DNA from: Neoceratodus forsteri
Lineage: Eukaryota; Chordata; Ceratodontiformes; Ceratodontidae
Direction: 5' to 3'
DNA: 64,000 nucleotides
NCBI GenBank assembly: GCA_016271365.2
Contig: CM057453.1
Coordinates: forward strand, 1,093,226,001 to 1,093,290,000
Translations under genes and position numbers: made by a program
Notes under the pieces: model-generated
Seen by the model: the letters and a program-made list of their open reading frames with translations, nothing else
Databases searched by the model: none
Told to the model about the DNA's origin: nothing
Shown here: one piece after another, positions 22,097 through 34,140 of the stretch
How positions within the stretch are numbered: position 1 is the first letter of the stretch
How the letters are laid out: each line of letters begins with the position of its first letter

Positions 22097-22410
22097 GTCA
22101 TAGAAACATAGAAACATAGACTTTGACGGCAGATAAGGACCGCTTGGCCCATCTAGTCTACCCATTTCCCTCCCTACAGGATAGGCCGCAGATCCTAGTT
22201 AACCAACAGCCTATTTCTTCCTACCCCCCACAAGAATTGCCTTATGTCTGTCCCATGCGTTCTTGAATTCTCCCACAGTTTTAGACCCCACAACCTCCTC
22301 AGGAAGGCTGTTCCATGCATCCACTACCCTCTCTGTGTAATAATACTTCCTCACATTGCCCCTGAACTGCCCCCCCATCTTTAAATTGTGTCCCCTTGTT
22401 CTTGCACGTC
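22097..22410 (-). mobile_element. CR1-like LINE 3' end (5'-truncated)
   Basis: It starts with the direct repeat CATAGAAACATAGAAACATA and continues with GGACC...CATCTAGTCTACCC, CCACAACCTCCTCAGGAAGG, CTGTTCCATGCATCCACTAC and CCCCTTGTTCTTGCA. This is the order seen in the reverse complement of CR1 3' ends of amniotes and relatives: a short terminal microsatellite, then the TTCCACTGC...CTTCCTC region. The element is therefore on the minus strand. It interrupts the gag of B. Confidence 0.75.
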
Positions 22411-22710
22411 TCTTTGGGTGGATGTCGTGGCTTCACCTCTCGCAGTTATCTCCCCAGTCCAGAGTATGGGTGATTGCCTCTCCCTTCCAAAGGGCCCATT
22501 TTTTCTTCCCCAGGGTGAGGTGAGAATTGTCGGGGTGCCTTCCTTCTCCCAGGCAATGGGAGTCTCAGCCTCACCCTGACCAGTCTCAGGCTTCGCCAGG
22601 CCCATGAGGGGCCCTCTTTCCTTCCTGTGTTTCTCCCCCACAGCTGGCTGAGGGAAGTTTCCAGCCCTCAGGGAGGTACAAACACCTTTAGGTGCTTGAT
22701 ACTAACCCAC

Positions 22711-22808
22711 CAGTGATGAATGGTGAAGATTGATACAGTTAAGATATGAAAATTATGTACCTACCATTATTCTTGATTTTACTGTATATCTTCAGCATTC
22801 ATCACTGC
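22711..22808 (+). repeat. internal complementary region of DIRS B
   Basis: AGTGATGAATGGTGAAGATT plus GATACAGTTAAGAT is the reverse complement of the left end at 18511. ATGAAAATTATGTACCTACC onward is the reverse complement of the right end at 24237. Confidence 0.85.
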
Positions 22809-23999
22809 ATCCCACCCACCTTCCCGTCTTGGGCCTCAGCTTCTGGGCAGTGCCTAATCCCTGCTTGCCTTCTCCCCCACTTGAGGCCAATTGTGGGCAT
22901 AGTCCTGCTGGCACCACTGGGTCCACTGATCCTTCGCTAAAGCGACAGGGACCCACTTCTGGAGGGAGGGCAAGCAGGGGTGCTTGCACTCTCTATACTA
23001 GGGGCTCCTCAGGGCCCCTCATGACCCTGATGGGGACTCTTCTGATGGGCTTTCCAAGCACCCTCTTTTAGTTTTCTTGAAGGGGCTCTTGTCTCTCTGC
23101 CTATGCTTTGGGTTCAAGTTTTTCATCATGTTGGGTCCCCATCTTTGTCATTTAGAGAGGTTACGGGGACCTCCACCCCCCCTTCTTGGAGTCTTGGTTA
23201 CTCCATTTTACTCCCCTGGTAACCCACTCTGGGTTACCATGAGGCAGGGTCCCCTCTGACCTTCTTAAGAGGTTTGACCACTTCTGGAGACTTAAGACCT
23301 CCACCTTGCCGCTTCCACAGCACTGGGCGTGAGAGGGTCTCATCCTGCTCAGGTTCTTGACCTTCCTAAATGGAGGTAGATTACATCTGAAAGGATCCTA
23401 CCCCAGGGTGGATCCTGTCCCCACCTTTAATTTGCATAAGGGACAAGGCATGAGAGACCTTTGGCCCCTTTACATTCTCTGGTGGACCAACTGGGCACAT
23501 CCTCATGTGGCTCACTCAGTGTCCTGTGTTGCTTCGCATCTACAAGGTTCTTTGACCTGATAGGCACAGCAGTATGGTTCTCCTACCTTGAGTCCTCTTC
23601 AGCCTGGGAGGCTTATCTTATATTCTCTCACCCTCCCTGCCTTCGGGTTCTTTCCCAGTTAAAAAAAAAAAAAAAGGAGAAGAGTCAAAGCAGTTTGGTC
23701 TCCTCTTGGTCCCCCAGAGGACCCCTTCAGACTCCTCCTTTTGGAGGTGCCATGGATATCTCTCACTCTCCTGTTCCCTCTTTTCTCCATTCTTTCTTCT
23801 CTTCCTTTTCCCGCCCTTTCTTATTTTTAACCCTCCCTTGGCATGCCCAGTGGTTGGGGTCCCCCTGTCCCAGACTTCACAGTGTCCTTCCCCTCCACTT
23901 GTGGCCGGCTTATTCCTTATTCAGTTTATATCCTTTCCTTTTTGCTATTCCTCATGCTCCCTTGCCCCGCATTCCTCTTTCTTCCTCTATCTCTATTTT
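22809..23999. other. post-ICR CT-rich spacer of DIRS B
   Basis: Pyrimidine-rich and non-coding. Its beginning (CATCCCACCCACCTTCCCG...) resembles 38830-38870 in element C. Contains a 15-A run near 23660. No gene seen. Confidence 0.5.
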
Positions 24000-24239
24000 T
24001 TCTTGCCCAGCGAGCACGCAGAATGGTGGTGGTGGGGCCAGTAGCAGTTACTGGCCAACTTGCAAGCATCATGCAATACATCGGTCTTGAGGGCGGTGCC
24101 ATCCCAGCCCCGGCCCCTCTCCTAGAAGAAAGCTCTAAGCTGCCATGGGGTCCTAGCACCTCCAGCTTAACCCACCCATGATGAATGGTGAAGATATACA
24201 GTAAGATCAAAAATTACAGTAGGTACATAATTTTCATTT

Positions 24240-24960
24240 TCTGTAAATGGATGTTCAGCATGAGCTGTTCCCATCTCATGCCTTGCACCCCACCCCCTGT
24301 ATAGCAGCATCCTCTTTAGGCAGCTCCATGTTCATCCGGTACCGCCTTGCATCCATCCTCTTCCAGGCCCAAAATATATAAGAGGATTCCATTATCCATA
24401 TCCGTTTCTGGCGCTTACAACCTAGGAGCATACGGGAGGGAAGAAAAATAAAGTTAATTTTGCTCCTGTGTGACTTCATGCATCTCCTATATTGCCCTGC
24501 CCGCCTTTTCCTGATTAGTTTTATGTCCTCCTCAGCCATTCCCAAGCTTGTGGCCCCAATTTTGAACTAATGGGCCCTGTATTGCCACAGGTCCAACCCC
24601 ATATCGCAAGCCAGGTCTTCACCACCTTGCCAAACTGGTAGGTCAGCAATACTCTGTCAGTTTGGATTGACAGCTGCCCATTCCTTATTAGCTGGACAGC
24701 TAGGAATTCCACCAGCACCCTAAAGGGGCCGATCTCCACCTATGCAGATCTCCTGAGGATGACTGCCATCTGTCTCATACTCAGGTTCATCTTGTACCTG
24801 TGAAGTTTTATACTCACCTGGTCACTTTTCACAGATACATCCTCCTACAAGAGTCTCCAGTCCATTCTACTTTTTCCCTAGCCACTTGCTCATCTACCTT
24901 AAAGGCTCTGAAAAATGGCAGCAAAATGCAGCATGAAATAGCTTACCTTCACATTCTCTA
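24240..24960 (-). pseudogene. Ngaro-type tyrosine recombinase and SGNH-like domain remnant
   Basis: On the minus strand, with frame changes, it reads FRVLVEFLAVQLIRNGQLS, LTYQFGKVVKT, then HSFRIG-like SSKLGP/FKIGATSLGM and AEEDIKLIRKRRAGQYRRCM. This is the catalytic end of an amphibian Ngaro-type recombinase (LT..QF..vvk, H.FRIGAAT...G..e..Ik..GRW.S..Y..Y). It is followed by WIMESSYIFWAWKRMDARRY and GMRWEQLM, the start of the SGNH hydrolase-like domain that accompanies such elements. Catalytic histidine and arginine positions are damaged. It begins right after the end of DIRS B. Confidence 0.6.
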
Positions 24961-25640
24961 CATGTGCAGCTGCCTACAACCCACACCAATGAGGCCAGAC
25001 CCTACAGCGAGATAGGCTGCTTGTGCATCCCCTGAAGACAGCGCCTGCCTGGCCCAGTCCGCCATGAATTTTCTTTATAGCAAAATGCTGGGTAATGTTT
25101 TTCCTGCCCCAACAGTTTGTTTGCTAACAAATGCTGTCTTTGTAAGCAGGAAACCATCTCTCAACCGTGCTACCCCCTTTTTCATCATCCCCTACAAGAA
25201 AGTACATTCTGCACTGATGCTACCCAGGTGCCTTCCACCCCCTGTGCCCTGTAGTATTACGCGACTTGTGCAGCTACCCAGATATACGCCCTCCATGTCC
25301 TGAGAGCCAGTGACCTAGATACTGCCTGACAAGTGCCACAGAGCTGCAGTCCCATGGCTGCACAGGGAAGGTCAGTGGTTCTTCCTTGGCCTCAGGTACT
25401 AACATCTGCTTCAGTGAAAATTAATCAGCAATCTAGCTATCAACCCCCGGTGCATACCTCATCATAAAGGGGATAGTACGCTGCAAGTACCACAACATAA
25501 ACACCCGTAGCAACCCCCATACACTTTCGCAGTGAGCAGATTATTTATCACCTGCACAACCCCTATGTTATCCAACCAGAATTCCAGTCTCATGTTTTTC
25601 TGCCTGCAGCCCGAGGCTGTGCAGCTGCAAAGCACTAGCC
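24961..25640. other. no gene seen
   Basis: Mixed sequence between the Ngaro remnant and the next LINE piece. It may include the decayed upstream part of the recombinase. I see no conserved frame. Confidence 0.4.
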
Positions 25641-26040
25641 CTGGTGTGCCGTCTATAGCTGGTCCAGAATGTGACAGCCCGGTTAATTGCTAGGTCTCCA
25701 AGTTTGGAGAATATCACACTGGCACTATGCTATCTGCACTGACTGCCTGTTCAGTGGTGTGTTGACTTCAGGACAGGCTTGCTATGTTACAAGGCATTCC
25801 ATGGCTTGGGCCTTAGCTGCCTGGAAGATCTGTCTGTTTACACACTTGTATACCCTCTCCACTCTGTTGTGGTGGGTTTGTTATCTGACCCATGCTCAAG
25901 GCTAAAGCTGTCGAGGGGCAGAGCTTTTGGGGTGTTTGCCTCTTTGATCTGGAATGTGTTGCCCCTCTGCATTCATTATGCCCCCATAGTGGAAGCCTTT
26001 ATGTCTCATTTGTTTATGTTAACATGCAGTGATTATTGCT
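25640..26040 (+). pseudogene. L2-like LINE ORF2 C-terminal fragment
   Basis: One + frame reads LVQNVTARLIARSPSLENIT, LALCYLHWLPVQWCVDFRTG, LLCYKAFHGLGLSCLEDLSV and RAFGVFASLIWNVLPLCI. This is the classic terminal block of L2-type ORF2 (LvQNaaARll.. hitp.L..LHWLPv..Ri.fKi..l.yKal.g.aP.YL.dl... raF...ap.lWNsLP). Few disruptions are seen, but the RT is absent. Confidence 0.8.
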
Positions 26041-26174
26041 AATTATAATTTTGCTGGATAGTTCTTTTGTTTTATTTTTGATTATGTTATGTTCTTTTGT
26101 TTTAAGGCACCTTAAACCTCACAGATTGGGCAACATAAATATAAAATTGCTTGCCCTTACATTCTTATGAGTGT

Positions 26175-26425
26175 TTTTTTTTTCCTTTTGGAGTAGGTTG
26201 GGCTGGTTACCTTAAGCTGGCAGGGGTGTTGCCTTTTTATAGAGGTAGTCTGTGATATGGTATAATAATTGCATATTGATCTTTGAGTTCTACAAGTTAT
26301 TCCCCAAATAACCTACTTTGAGGTTGGATTATCATATGGGTAGGGTAGCCCCATGTGACCAGGTTTCAACCAATGAGGAGGCTGAATTGCTCAGCAACCC
26401 TCGATAAGCAGTAATACAGATTGTA
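26175..26425 (+). repeat. dispersed repeat, copy 2
   Basis: Aligns with the reverse complement of 10555-10830 (shared TAATTGCATATTGATC, CCCCATGTGACCAGGTTTC). Downstream it runs to an AATAAAG at 26540, which could be the tail of the repeat. Confidence 0.6.
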
Positions 26426-26429
26426 ACAT

Positions 26430-28680
26430 TTTTTTAAACCATTTTACTTGAAGGTTTAGTTCAGTTTATTTTGTAAATTATAGTAAATGTTTTTAAATTC
26501 TTTTGTATTGTAAATTTGGAAACATTGTTGTAATACAATAATAAAGATAGCTCAAACAAGAGCAGAGGTTTTGCTCTTAGACAACACCGTTAAAATTGTT
26601 GCACTTGATTGATGTGACCGTGACAGCCTGTTTTAATTCCCCACACCGATCAGGTAAGCAAGATCATCCCATCCTTAGTGAGGGTTTTGCCTGCAAGCAT
26701 TGTGCCTGGCTCGCGCCCAGTGGTATCATTGGATTGGGGGCAGGGACCTCCTTAGTTTATATGGGCAGGCCATGTTTAAAGCCATGGTGCTGATACTTAT
26801 AGTGCTGTGGGGATGGAAGCATTACATCAGCAGGAATGGTTGAATTATATCAGTAACCCAGGGATTGTTTTAAAAATAAACAGAAACCTGGATGTAATGA
26901 AGAAGGGTGTGTGTTTGTGAAACTTGGGGCTAAGCGAGGACAGTTCATTCATATAGCTGGATCAGAGTTTATCAGCCTTCATTTTTAAGGTTGAAAAAGT
27001 CATACCCTTAGTGTTACTAACCTCTGTCTACATTCGGAATATCTTTGATTCATGTGCTGCGCAAAAATAGTTTTATCTTGGTACATTTCTGATGAATGGG
27101 TCTGTTGCCATTCTGGACCATCTGCCTGCTCCAACAAATGCAGCACAGCTACATGCATCTCATTTCACTACTGCCCCAATCATTTGCAGCAGCAGTCAAA
27201 TGAGAGGCATATGCAGCCCAATGAATGTATATGCACCACACTGGACTGTGGCTGCAAGTGGCTGGGGGCTCCTTCTCTGTCATAAACAAACTTTGTGATT
27301 ATAGCACACTGGTTTTTCTGACATCTAGACATGTATCCTGTTTTTTTATACCTACAGTATTTATACCTGGGCTTTGACTGCAGATCCTCTGCTGATCAAC
27401 TCCCACACTGATATCGACAAACTCTCTCTTCTGTCATCCTGATGATGCAGGGGTGATATTGTCCTCCTACAGAATGACATAAGTGTGGGCTTCATGGACC
27501 ATCCTACCACACATCTGCCCCCCCATAGACCTTCTTACCTACTTCTATACAGGATTCCATCCCCAATGTGGTGCCTGCCCTGCACTAGGGAGAATCAGTC
27601 TTCTCCATGGTGCCTCTTTCTTTGGTCTTAGGGCCGAAGGCACTGGGAATCTGTGGGAGCTAGACCTCTGTGGCTAATACACACCATGCGCATGTGCAAG
27701 ACAGTGATCATGGAGTCTAGTGCACCTGCAGCATAAATAGTGGTGTTGGCCTCAGTTCCTTGTTTTCCCTACTGCCAAGAGTGCACCTTTTTGGTGGACC
27801 AACTGAACTTCAGGTTTCACCCATTTAGACCTCTAAGTTTCTAGTTTATATTTCCTTTACAGTATGATGTCTCTTTGCCAAGTATGTGTTTTATTGAGTT
27901 TCAGAACCATTATAGTTTTGAATCTTTAAGTTTTCTCTAAGCCATAACACATTTTATTTTATTTATTTATTAAAAATTGATAACCGGGAAAGGCACAGTG
28001 AGCCGAAGCTTGTTTCCAGGCATGATCCAGGTACAGAGCATACACAGAAGTGGAAAAGTTTCACAAAGTAATTTCAAAAAGACACAGTATACACAACCAT
28101 ATTTCATACAGTACATAAAATGTTTACATTCACAATGGATGACTTGTTTGTTCATCGACCGGTATGTCAGGTAGGGTGCCTGTTAAGGCCAGTTGCCTTG
28201 GCAGGGAATCTGTTTGAAACTGACAGTCCTTTCCAAGTGTATGTCCCAGTATCAGACAGCCTCACACTGTGAATGATGGGCTGTCCTCCCAGAATCGTTA
28301 ATGGCCCTTGTTAGTCGAGTGGTGGTCTTTTTTAATCTCCAACTGGTCATCATTTTGTATTAAGCGGTAATGAAAGTCAACCCCCATTGACTTCAGTAGG
28401 GCTTGCTCCCTCACCCTCCCTTGCTTCATGTCATTACGTACCGGGTGCGGGGGCATGCCAGAGGAATTGGGAGATGGAAGGGATCAGCTGGCCACCTTGT
28501 CAGGGCCAAATTGCAATCCCTTCCACCTAAACACAGATGCAACAAAGAATTGTAAAAATAACAAGGACTTACTTTCACTGGCATAAGGAAACTAATAGTA
28601 TAATTAATATCATAATTGGAAAATGGGGTAAATCACTTTAAGAAAATTACTCAAGTTTGATAAAGAAAATTATTTAAGAT
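26430..28680. other. unclassified stretch
   Basis: No conserved frame. A TTTATTTATTTATTAAAAATTG tract near 27957 with following sequence (ACCGGGAAAGGCACAGTGAG) loosely resembles 50740-50800, so both may be pieces of one repeat family. Otherwise I see nothing. Confidence 0.35.
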
Positions 28681-28689
28681 TTAGAGAGA

Positions 28690-29726
28690 TGTGACCACAA
28701 TATGATTGAATTTAGCATTTTAGGAGGTAAACAGGCAGGCAGGCACTACAGTGAAATGCTGGAATAAGGCAAAATATGAAGAAATGAGAATGTACCTTAG
28801 AAACTGGAATTGGGATGCAGAGTTGTCTAATTTGGATGTGGACGAGACATGGGAAATCATAAAACAAAAAAAATAATTGTACAAATGAATACATACCAAA
28901 TAGAATAAAATATAACACAAATGGTAAAATACTGCTATGGCTTAACAAAATGATACAAAAACTAATAAAGAAAAAAAACCATAGAATACGGTACAAGAAA
29001 AATCCTTCTCCACAAAAGTGGAACATATTCAAAATATAGCAAGGAATGTAAAAAAGCTATAAAATTAGCTAAAATAAACAAAGAATTAAGAATTGCTAAT
29101 AAAATGAAGATAAAAAATTGTTTACTTATATTAGTTACCAAAAAAAGGAACAAATAAAATAGGACCATTAAAAGAAGGTAATATTGTAATAAGTGCGGAA
29201 AAAAGATGGCAGAATCGTTCACTAAACATTTTCTCAGTACCCAACCAAAAGAGGAACAAAGTAATAATGAAATACTTAAAGCATACCCTAAAATAAGTAA
29301 ACTACAAAAACTAAAAGTGGACAAATCACCAGGACTCGACAGATTACACCCTCAAAGGTTAAAAGAATTGGCAAATGAGCTTGCAGGCCCCCAGAACAAT
29401 ATTATTTAGAAAATCATTGGATAAAGGTAAGGTACCCAGTGATTGGAAAATAGCCAATATGATACCTGTCTTTAAAAAGGGAATGAGAACTGATTGTCAG
29501 AACTACTGACCTATAAGTCTGACGTGTATATTAAGTAAAATCATGGAGGTTTACATTAAGGAATACCTAACCAGTCATTTGAATACCAATGGACATATAG
29601 ATGTAACACAGTATGGATTTACACCTGGGAGATCATGTCAGACTAGTCTCATATAGTTTTATGAACATGTCGGCAGGGCACTGGACGTAGGCTTAGCGGT
29701 GGATGTTGTGTACTTGAACATCAATG
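28690..29726 (+). pseudogene. L2/CR1-like LINE, endonuclease-RT linker and RT start, cut by DIRS C
   Basis: Across frameshifts the + strand reads KLKVDKSPGLDRLHPQRLKE, LANELAGP, FRKSLDKGKVPSDWKIANMI, PVFKKGMRTDCQNY, PISLTCILSKIMEVYIKEYL, TQYGFTPGRSCQTS and RALDVGLAVDVVYLN. This is the N-terminal RT region of CR1/L2-type ORF2 (KSPGpDglhPr.LKELa, p.dWk.AnV.PiFKKG...YRPvSLTs...KimE, QhGFrpgrSc.tnL). It stops mid-motif A at about 29726, exactly where DIRS C begins. Confidence 0.85.
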
Positions 29727-30093
29727 ATCTTATCTGTGTCAGTCTTCACCATTCTTCACCTTTGGGTATATGGGCAGAGGTCATGACCCCTCAGGAGCTT
29801 TCTTTTTGGTGGGCGGAGTCGACACACCATCAGCACCGCCCTCGAGGCCGACACACTGCGTAGCACTCGCGGGTTGGCCTTTAGGTGCTGTCGACTCCAC
29901 CCTCCCGCCATTTCTTTATCTCCTGCCGTCGAGGTCACCTCGTGGAAGCTTCTGAGCTGAATTTGAGGCCTACTTCTACGCATTTCATTTCTAGCCATTC
30001 GACTCCGTGTTGGCCCCTTCTACTGTCAGTTCTGATAGCCTACTCAATGTCGCCTGGTAAGCTTGTTCCTTTATTTATTTTAATTTTACAACG

Positions 30094-30340
30094 TTGAATC
30101 TTGTTTTGGCGTTTCTTTTTCATAGGTCATGTCTTGGTCGGAGGACAAGAAATCTTCTAAGACGGGATGGCCCCCCCATGCAACAGTGCCCTTGCAGCTG
30201 TAAGTTCTCCGTCACCAGGCAGCACGACCGTTGCCTTGCGTGTCTTGGCCCGCTTCATGACATGGATTCATGCGACGCCTGCTTCTCCATGAACTGCCGG
30301 GTCATTGAACAACGCGCATGGAAAGTGGGGTGAGCTCTGC
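30094..30340 (+). pseudogene. DIRS C gag-like N-terminal part
   Basis: The frame includes QCPCSCKFSVTRQHDRCLAC, LGPLHDMDSCDACFSMNCRV and IEQRAWKVG, a Cys/His block nearly the same as in element B. Element D inserted shortly after. Confidence 0.7.
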
Positions 30341-30392
30341 TGACTTTTGCAGGCGTCGGCCTTTCGTTGGACCAAGGCAGATTCTCTGGCAA

Positions 30393-30590
30393 TATCTTCC
30401 TGGACATAAGTCTCCACCACTCATTCACACTAGTTGGATTGGCGCCGGAGGCACTAAGACCATCGAGCAAACTTTTGCTGGAGGGTCGGCGCGAGACGGC
30501 GCCATCGAGACACGGCGCCACAGCAGCGGCTCGAGCGGTATGACTATCTCGGCGACGACCCTCCAGCCGCCTCAGTTCCTTTTTTTTCCG
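30393..30590 (+). repeat. left inverted terminal repeat of DIRS D
   Basis: ATCTTCCTGGACATAAGTCT... through AGCAGCGGCTCGAGCGGTAT pairs with 35835-36053 read in reverse complement. Confidence 0.87.
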
Positions 30591-30785
30591 CGTCGAAAGC
30601 GCTTTCAGTGACTACGCCACCTGTCGGGAGTCAAACTTCAAACTAGCGCATAGTTTTCAGTTTGTTTTTTGTAAACATTATCACGATAGTAGTATCGCTA
30701 GTTTTATTCTATTTTTCGTGAAATTTTTCTAATATTTAAATTTAACTTACTTGAAGAAGTCCTCGCCTACTGGACGGAGTCGACC

Positions 30786-32570
30786 ATGAGCAGGTCAGGT
30801 GACGGTAGGGAGACTTCAGATGAAAGCTGTTCAGTCAGCCGGCTGGTCCGTCAGCCTCTTCTCCTCAGCGGGTTCACTACGGCCGTCCGATGCCGGGGAT
30901 GGGCGGTCCCCCGCCGGCATAAAATAACGGTCGCATTTCTTCGCGCCAAGCTCGCCTCGAGCTCTTCTTCGCCCACAGGTCAAAAAGAAGGCATCACTCG
31001 AGGTCGCCCTCTGGTATGTCATGCGTCGGCGGTCGGTTATCGTTGCTGGTTGCGGTCTCCTTCTTGAGATGCGCCAACTTCCGATAATCGTCGTCCTAAA
31101 CACTCGGAGCCCCTCCCGCCTATAGGTAGGGCTCCAGATGAGCAGTTTTCATCAGTGGGCGCTCTTGTGAGCGATGGGCTCGGAGGTTGGTTCTTCTGCC
31201 TGGCTGGTTACCCCGGAGCCCTCGGCTCCTCGGCGATCAGGTAGGCGGTTGGACCTTCCTAGTCTCTAGCGCCTCTCTTGTGCTAGCGACTCCATGTAGA
31301 GTGTTTCCCCTCACATGGCTGCGCGAGGGGGCCTCACCGATGCCCTTATCTCCTGTTTTTTCCTTCTCTTGCTTTCCAGGTTCCTAGGGCTTTTCCCGGC
31401 GCCTTCTGCAGGGTCTGTGGCTGTGCGCTGTCTGGGCCGCTGGAACTGTGGGGTCATGCCGCGGGCGTCAGGCGGGCGCTTATGGGGTCAAGGCCTCTTC
31501 GGCGCCAGGCGCCCTCGGTGCCGCTCTTTCAGTCTGCTTTACTGCCCCTGCGCCGCAGCCCTGGGACTCTCCTTGTTTTTCTGCCATTTCTCCTCTCCTA
31601 ATTTTCATCCTTTCCTGTCCAAACAGTCCTTTCTGACCATCAGGAGATGATGTTGAGCTCTGACCCAGACCTTCGGGTTGTGATGAAGTGGAGGAAACAG
31701 GATCTTTCTTTGCTACAGAGCCTGTGGTTGAGGACCTGTCCTTAAGTCTCTGTTGAAGAACCTGGGATCCACTCTTTCTCTCCAGACTACAGACATCGAT
31801 CCTGGGAAGATATTAAGACTCCAGTATCTTCATGCTTCGAGATCCCTACGATTTGACTCTCCGATTCAGCCTTCCTTCGAGACGCTGTCTCAAATGGTAT
31901 GGAATAACCCTGTTTTATTCCTCAGTGGCTAAATCCATTGATAAGAAGTATTCAGCCCCAAGGATCGCCCCATTTGGCATCCCAAGCCTTTGCGGATCCT
32001 ATTGTAGTCCTGGCAGAGAATGACAAGGTCGTTTTCCTCAAATTACTACAGCTCTAATTTATTAACAAAGAGTCTCGTAAGATTGATACATAGGTAAGAG
32101 AGTCTTGCTGCCTCCACTCTAAGTATGCGATTGCCAGTTATCAAGGCTATTTTCTCAGTATGAGTATATCCTGTGGCACTCTATGAAAAGAATGGTTGAA
32201 GCCTTCCAGATTCGGATTCCAAGTCAGAGCTTCTTCTGACCGTTATTAGAGGTATTGAGTCCAATAACCAACAGGTCAAAGCCGCCATAGACGCTCGAGA
32301 CTGCTTCTCGGCTCAGCAGCGCTGGGATTGTACTCTGCGCCATTCCTGGCTGCACTCTGGCTTCACGAATGATGCTCAGCAGCAGGTGATGGCGCTGCCT
32401 TGATGGCTCCTTTCTTTTGGCCCTCAGGTGGAGCAAGCCTTAGAGGCCACTCAGAAGACTAGATCGGCCATTGTTGGCCAGACTCCGCCTGCCCCTCTCG
32501 GGGCATGTGAACAGGCGTCAGTTCTCATAGTCGCTAGTCCTTCGAGGCAGAGGCAGGGGAAGCTTCCATA
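30786..32570 (+). pseudogene. DIRS D gag region (heavily degraded)
   Basis: It starts near MSRSGDGRETSDESCSVSRL (30786) and is broken by many stops. Fragments such as DARDCFSAQQRW and HSWLHSGFTNDAQQQVMALP around 32290-32400 resemble the gag C-terminus of DIRS A (FAFRRHSWLRVSGFTPDVQK). No intact ORF longer than about 110 codons. Confidence 0.5.
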
Positions 32571-32774
32571 AAGCCAACCTGCCCAACCTCAAAAGAAGAT
32601 CGCAGCAGAAAGCGCAGGGACCCAAAGCTCCCAGCGCCACCTTATGAGTCGTTGGCCCAAGTTCCATCCACTCTGCCCGAGGTGGAACTTTCTCCTCCGT
32701 GGAGGTCGTGATGTACTTCTACAACCAGTGGAAGTCCATAACCCTGATAAATGGGTCCTTCGGATAATTCATGA

Positions 32775-34140
32775 GTGAGTTATTCTCTCAATTTCTTGAA
32801 ACCCCCGAATTGTCCTCCCATACCATTAACCCAGGTTGTCGGCCTCAGTCAGACCTCCTCACCGCGAGATCCAGGGCCTTCTGAACAACAGGGCATAGAA
32901 CTGGTGCCCCTGATTCTGAAACACAGGGTTCTCCATTACTTTCTGGTTCCAAAGAATCTGGGGATGCGCCCATTCTAGACCTCAGAAAGTTAAACAAATT
33001 CCTCCCCAGGGAGAAATTCAAGATGATTTCTAGGTACCCTGTTACCCTTGCTGCATCAGCACGACTGGCTGGCTCTCTGGATATGCGGGATGCTTACCAG
33101 CATATCCCGTCCACCGACCCACCGCTTAAATTCCTGAGGTTTGTAGCTTTGGGTCAGCATTATCAGTTCAGAGTCCTGCCCTTTGGGCTATCTCGCGCCG
33201 TGAAGTTTTACAAAGTGTTGTGCAGTTCTCGCGGGCGCATCTCAGGAAAGTCGGACTCGAGTGTTTCCTACCTGGACGATTGGCTTCAGCAAGCCCTTCC
33301 GCCAAGGGACTTTGGAAGCCGTGCAAATGACTTCTCGTCTTCTCACGTCCATGGGGTTCTGCTGAATTTGAAAAATCTCAACTGCAACCCTCCCAGAGGC
33401 TCCTTTTCATAGGACGCTCTAGACACCTCTTCAGCGAAGGCTTTCCTTCCAGAGGACAGAAGACTCGACATCCTTCGGATGGCCCATTACATCAGGGAGA
33501 ACCAATCGGTTACAGTTCTCGATGCAGCGATGTTGGGTCTCATGAGCGCCCTCGGTCTTCACTGTCCCTCTGGCCCGACTGCATGAAACCACCCAATGGA
33601 TGCTCTCCACTCAGTGGTCCCCGACCTCTCACCCCCAGTCTTATCCCATCAAGGTGACGAGCCCCTTCAAGGTCTCTCACCTGGTGGTCTCAAGAGAGCA
33701 ATCTCCTGAAGGATTCCCTTGCTCCCCGGATCATCAGATCTCCATCACCACAGATGCATCGCTAATGGGATGGGGAGCTCACTGTTCTCCTCCACACTAG
33801 GTGTATGGACTCAGTTCAAAACTCATCTCCACATAAATGTCCTGGAGATGAGAGGGGTCCTCATGCAATCCGAGCTCTTGAAGGATGTCCTTTGTCACAA
33901 GAACATTCTCCTTCAAACGGACAACAAAGCAGTGATTTTACATCAACAACAGGCGGTGCTCATTCTTATCTCTTGAGGGAAGCAATGAGGTGTGGGAGTG
34001 GTGCTTGGAGCACAAGTCTCTGATTCAAGCGGTTTATCTGCCAGGTATACAAAACGACCTAGCAGATCACCTCAGCAGAACGGAGGCAGACCTCACGAAG
34101 TGGTCTCGATCCAGCCGTAGCTCTGGTCCCTGTTCAAAGA
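32775..34140 (+). pseudogene. DIRS D reverse transcriptase and RNase H
   Basis: RT pieces: YPVTLAASARLAGSLDMRDA (motif A, LDMRDAY), QFRVLPFGLSRAV (motif B) and VSYLDDWLQ (motif C), all in the frame at 33023-33412. RNase H follows as ISITTDASLMGWGAH, THLHINVLEMRGVLM, LLQTDNKAVILHQQQ and AVYLPGIQNDLADHLSRTEA. Frameshifts near 32990, 33410, 33790 and 33980 make it inactive. Confidence 0.82.

Larger units (their letters stand above)
18511..24237 (+). mobile_element. DIRS element B, gag-only (non-autonomous) type
   Basis: Termini at 18511 (ATCTTAACTGTATCAGTCTT) and 24237, with about 190-230 bp of imperfect inverted repeat (left 18511-18720, right 24000-24237). Between them lie a gag-like ORF in pieces, an L2-like fragment (20665-21345), a CR1 fragment (22097-22410), an ICR (22711-22808) and about 1.2 kb of CT-rich non-coding DNA. 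No RT, RNase H or recombinase motif is present. Element C has the same plan. Confidence 0.82.
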
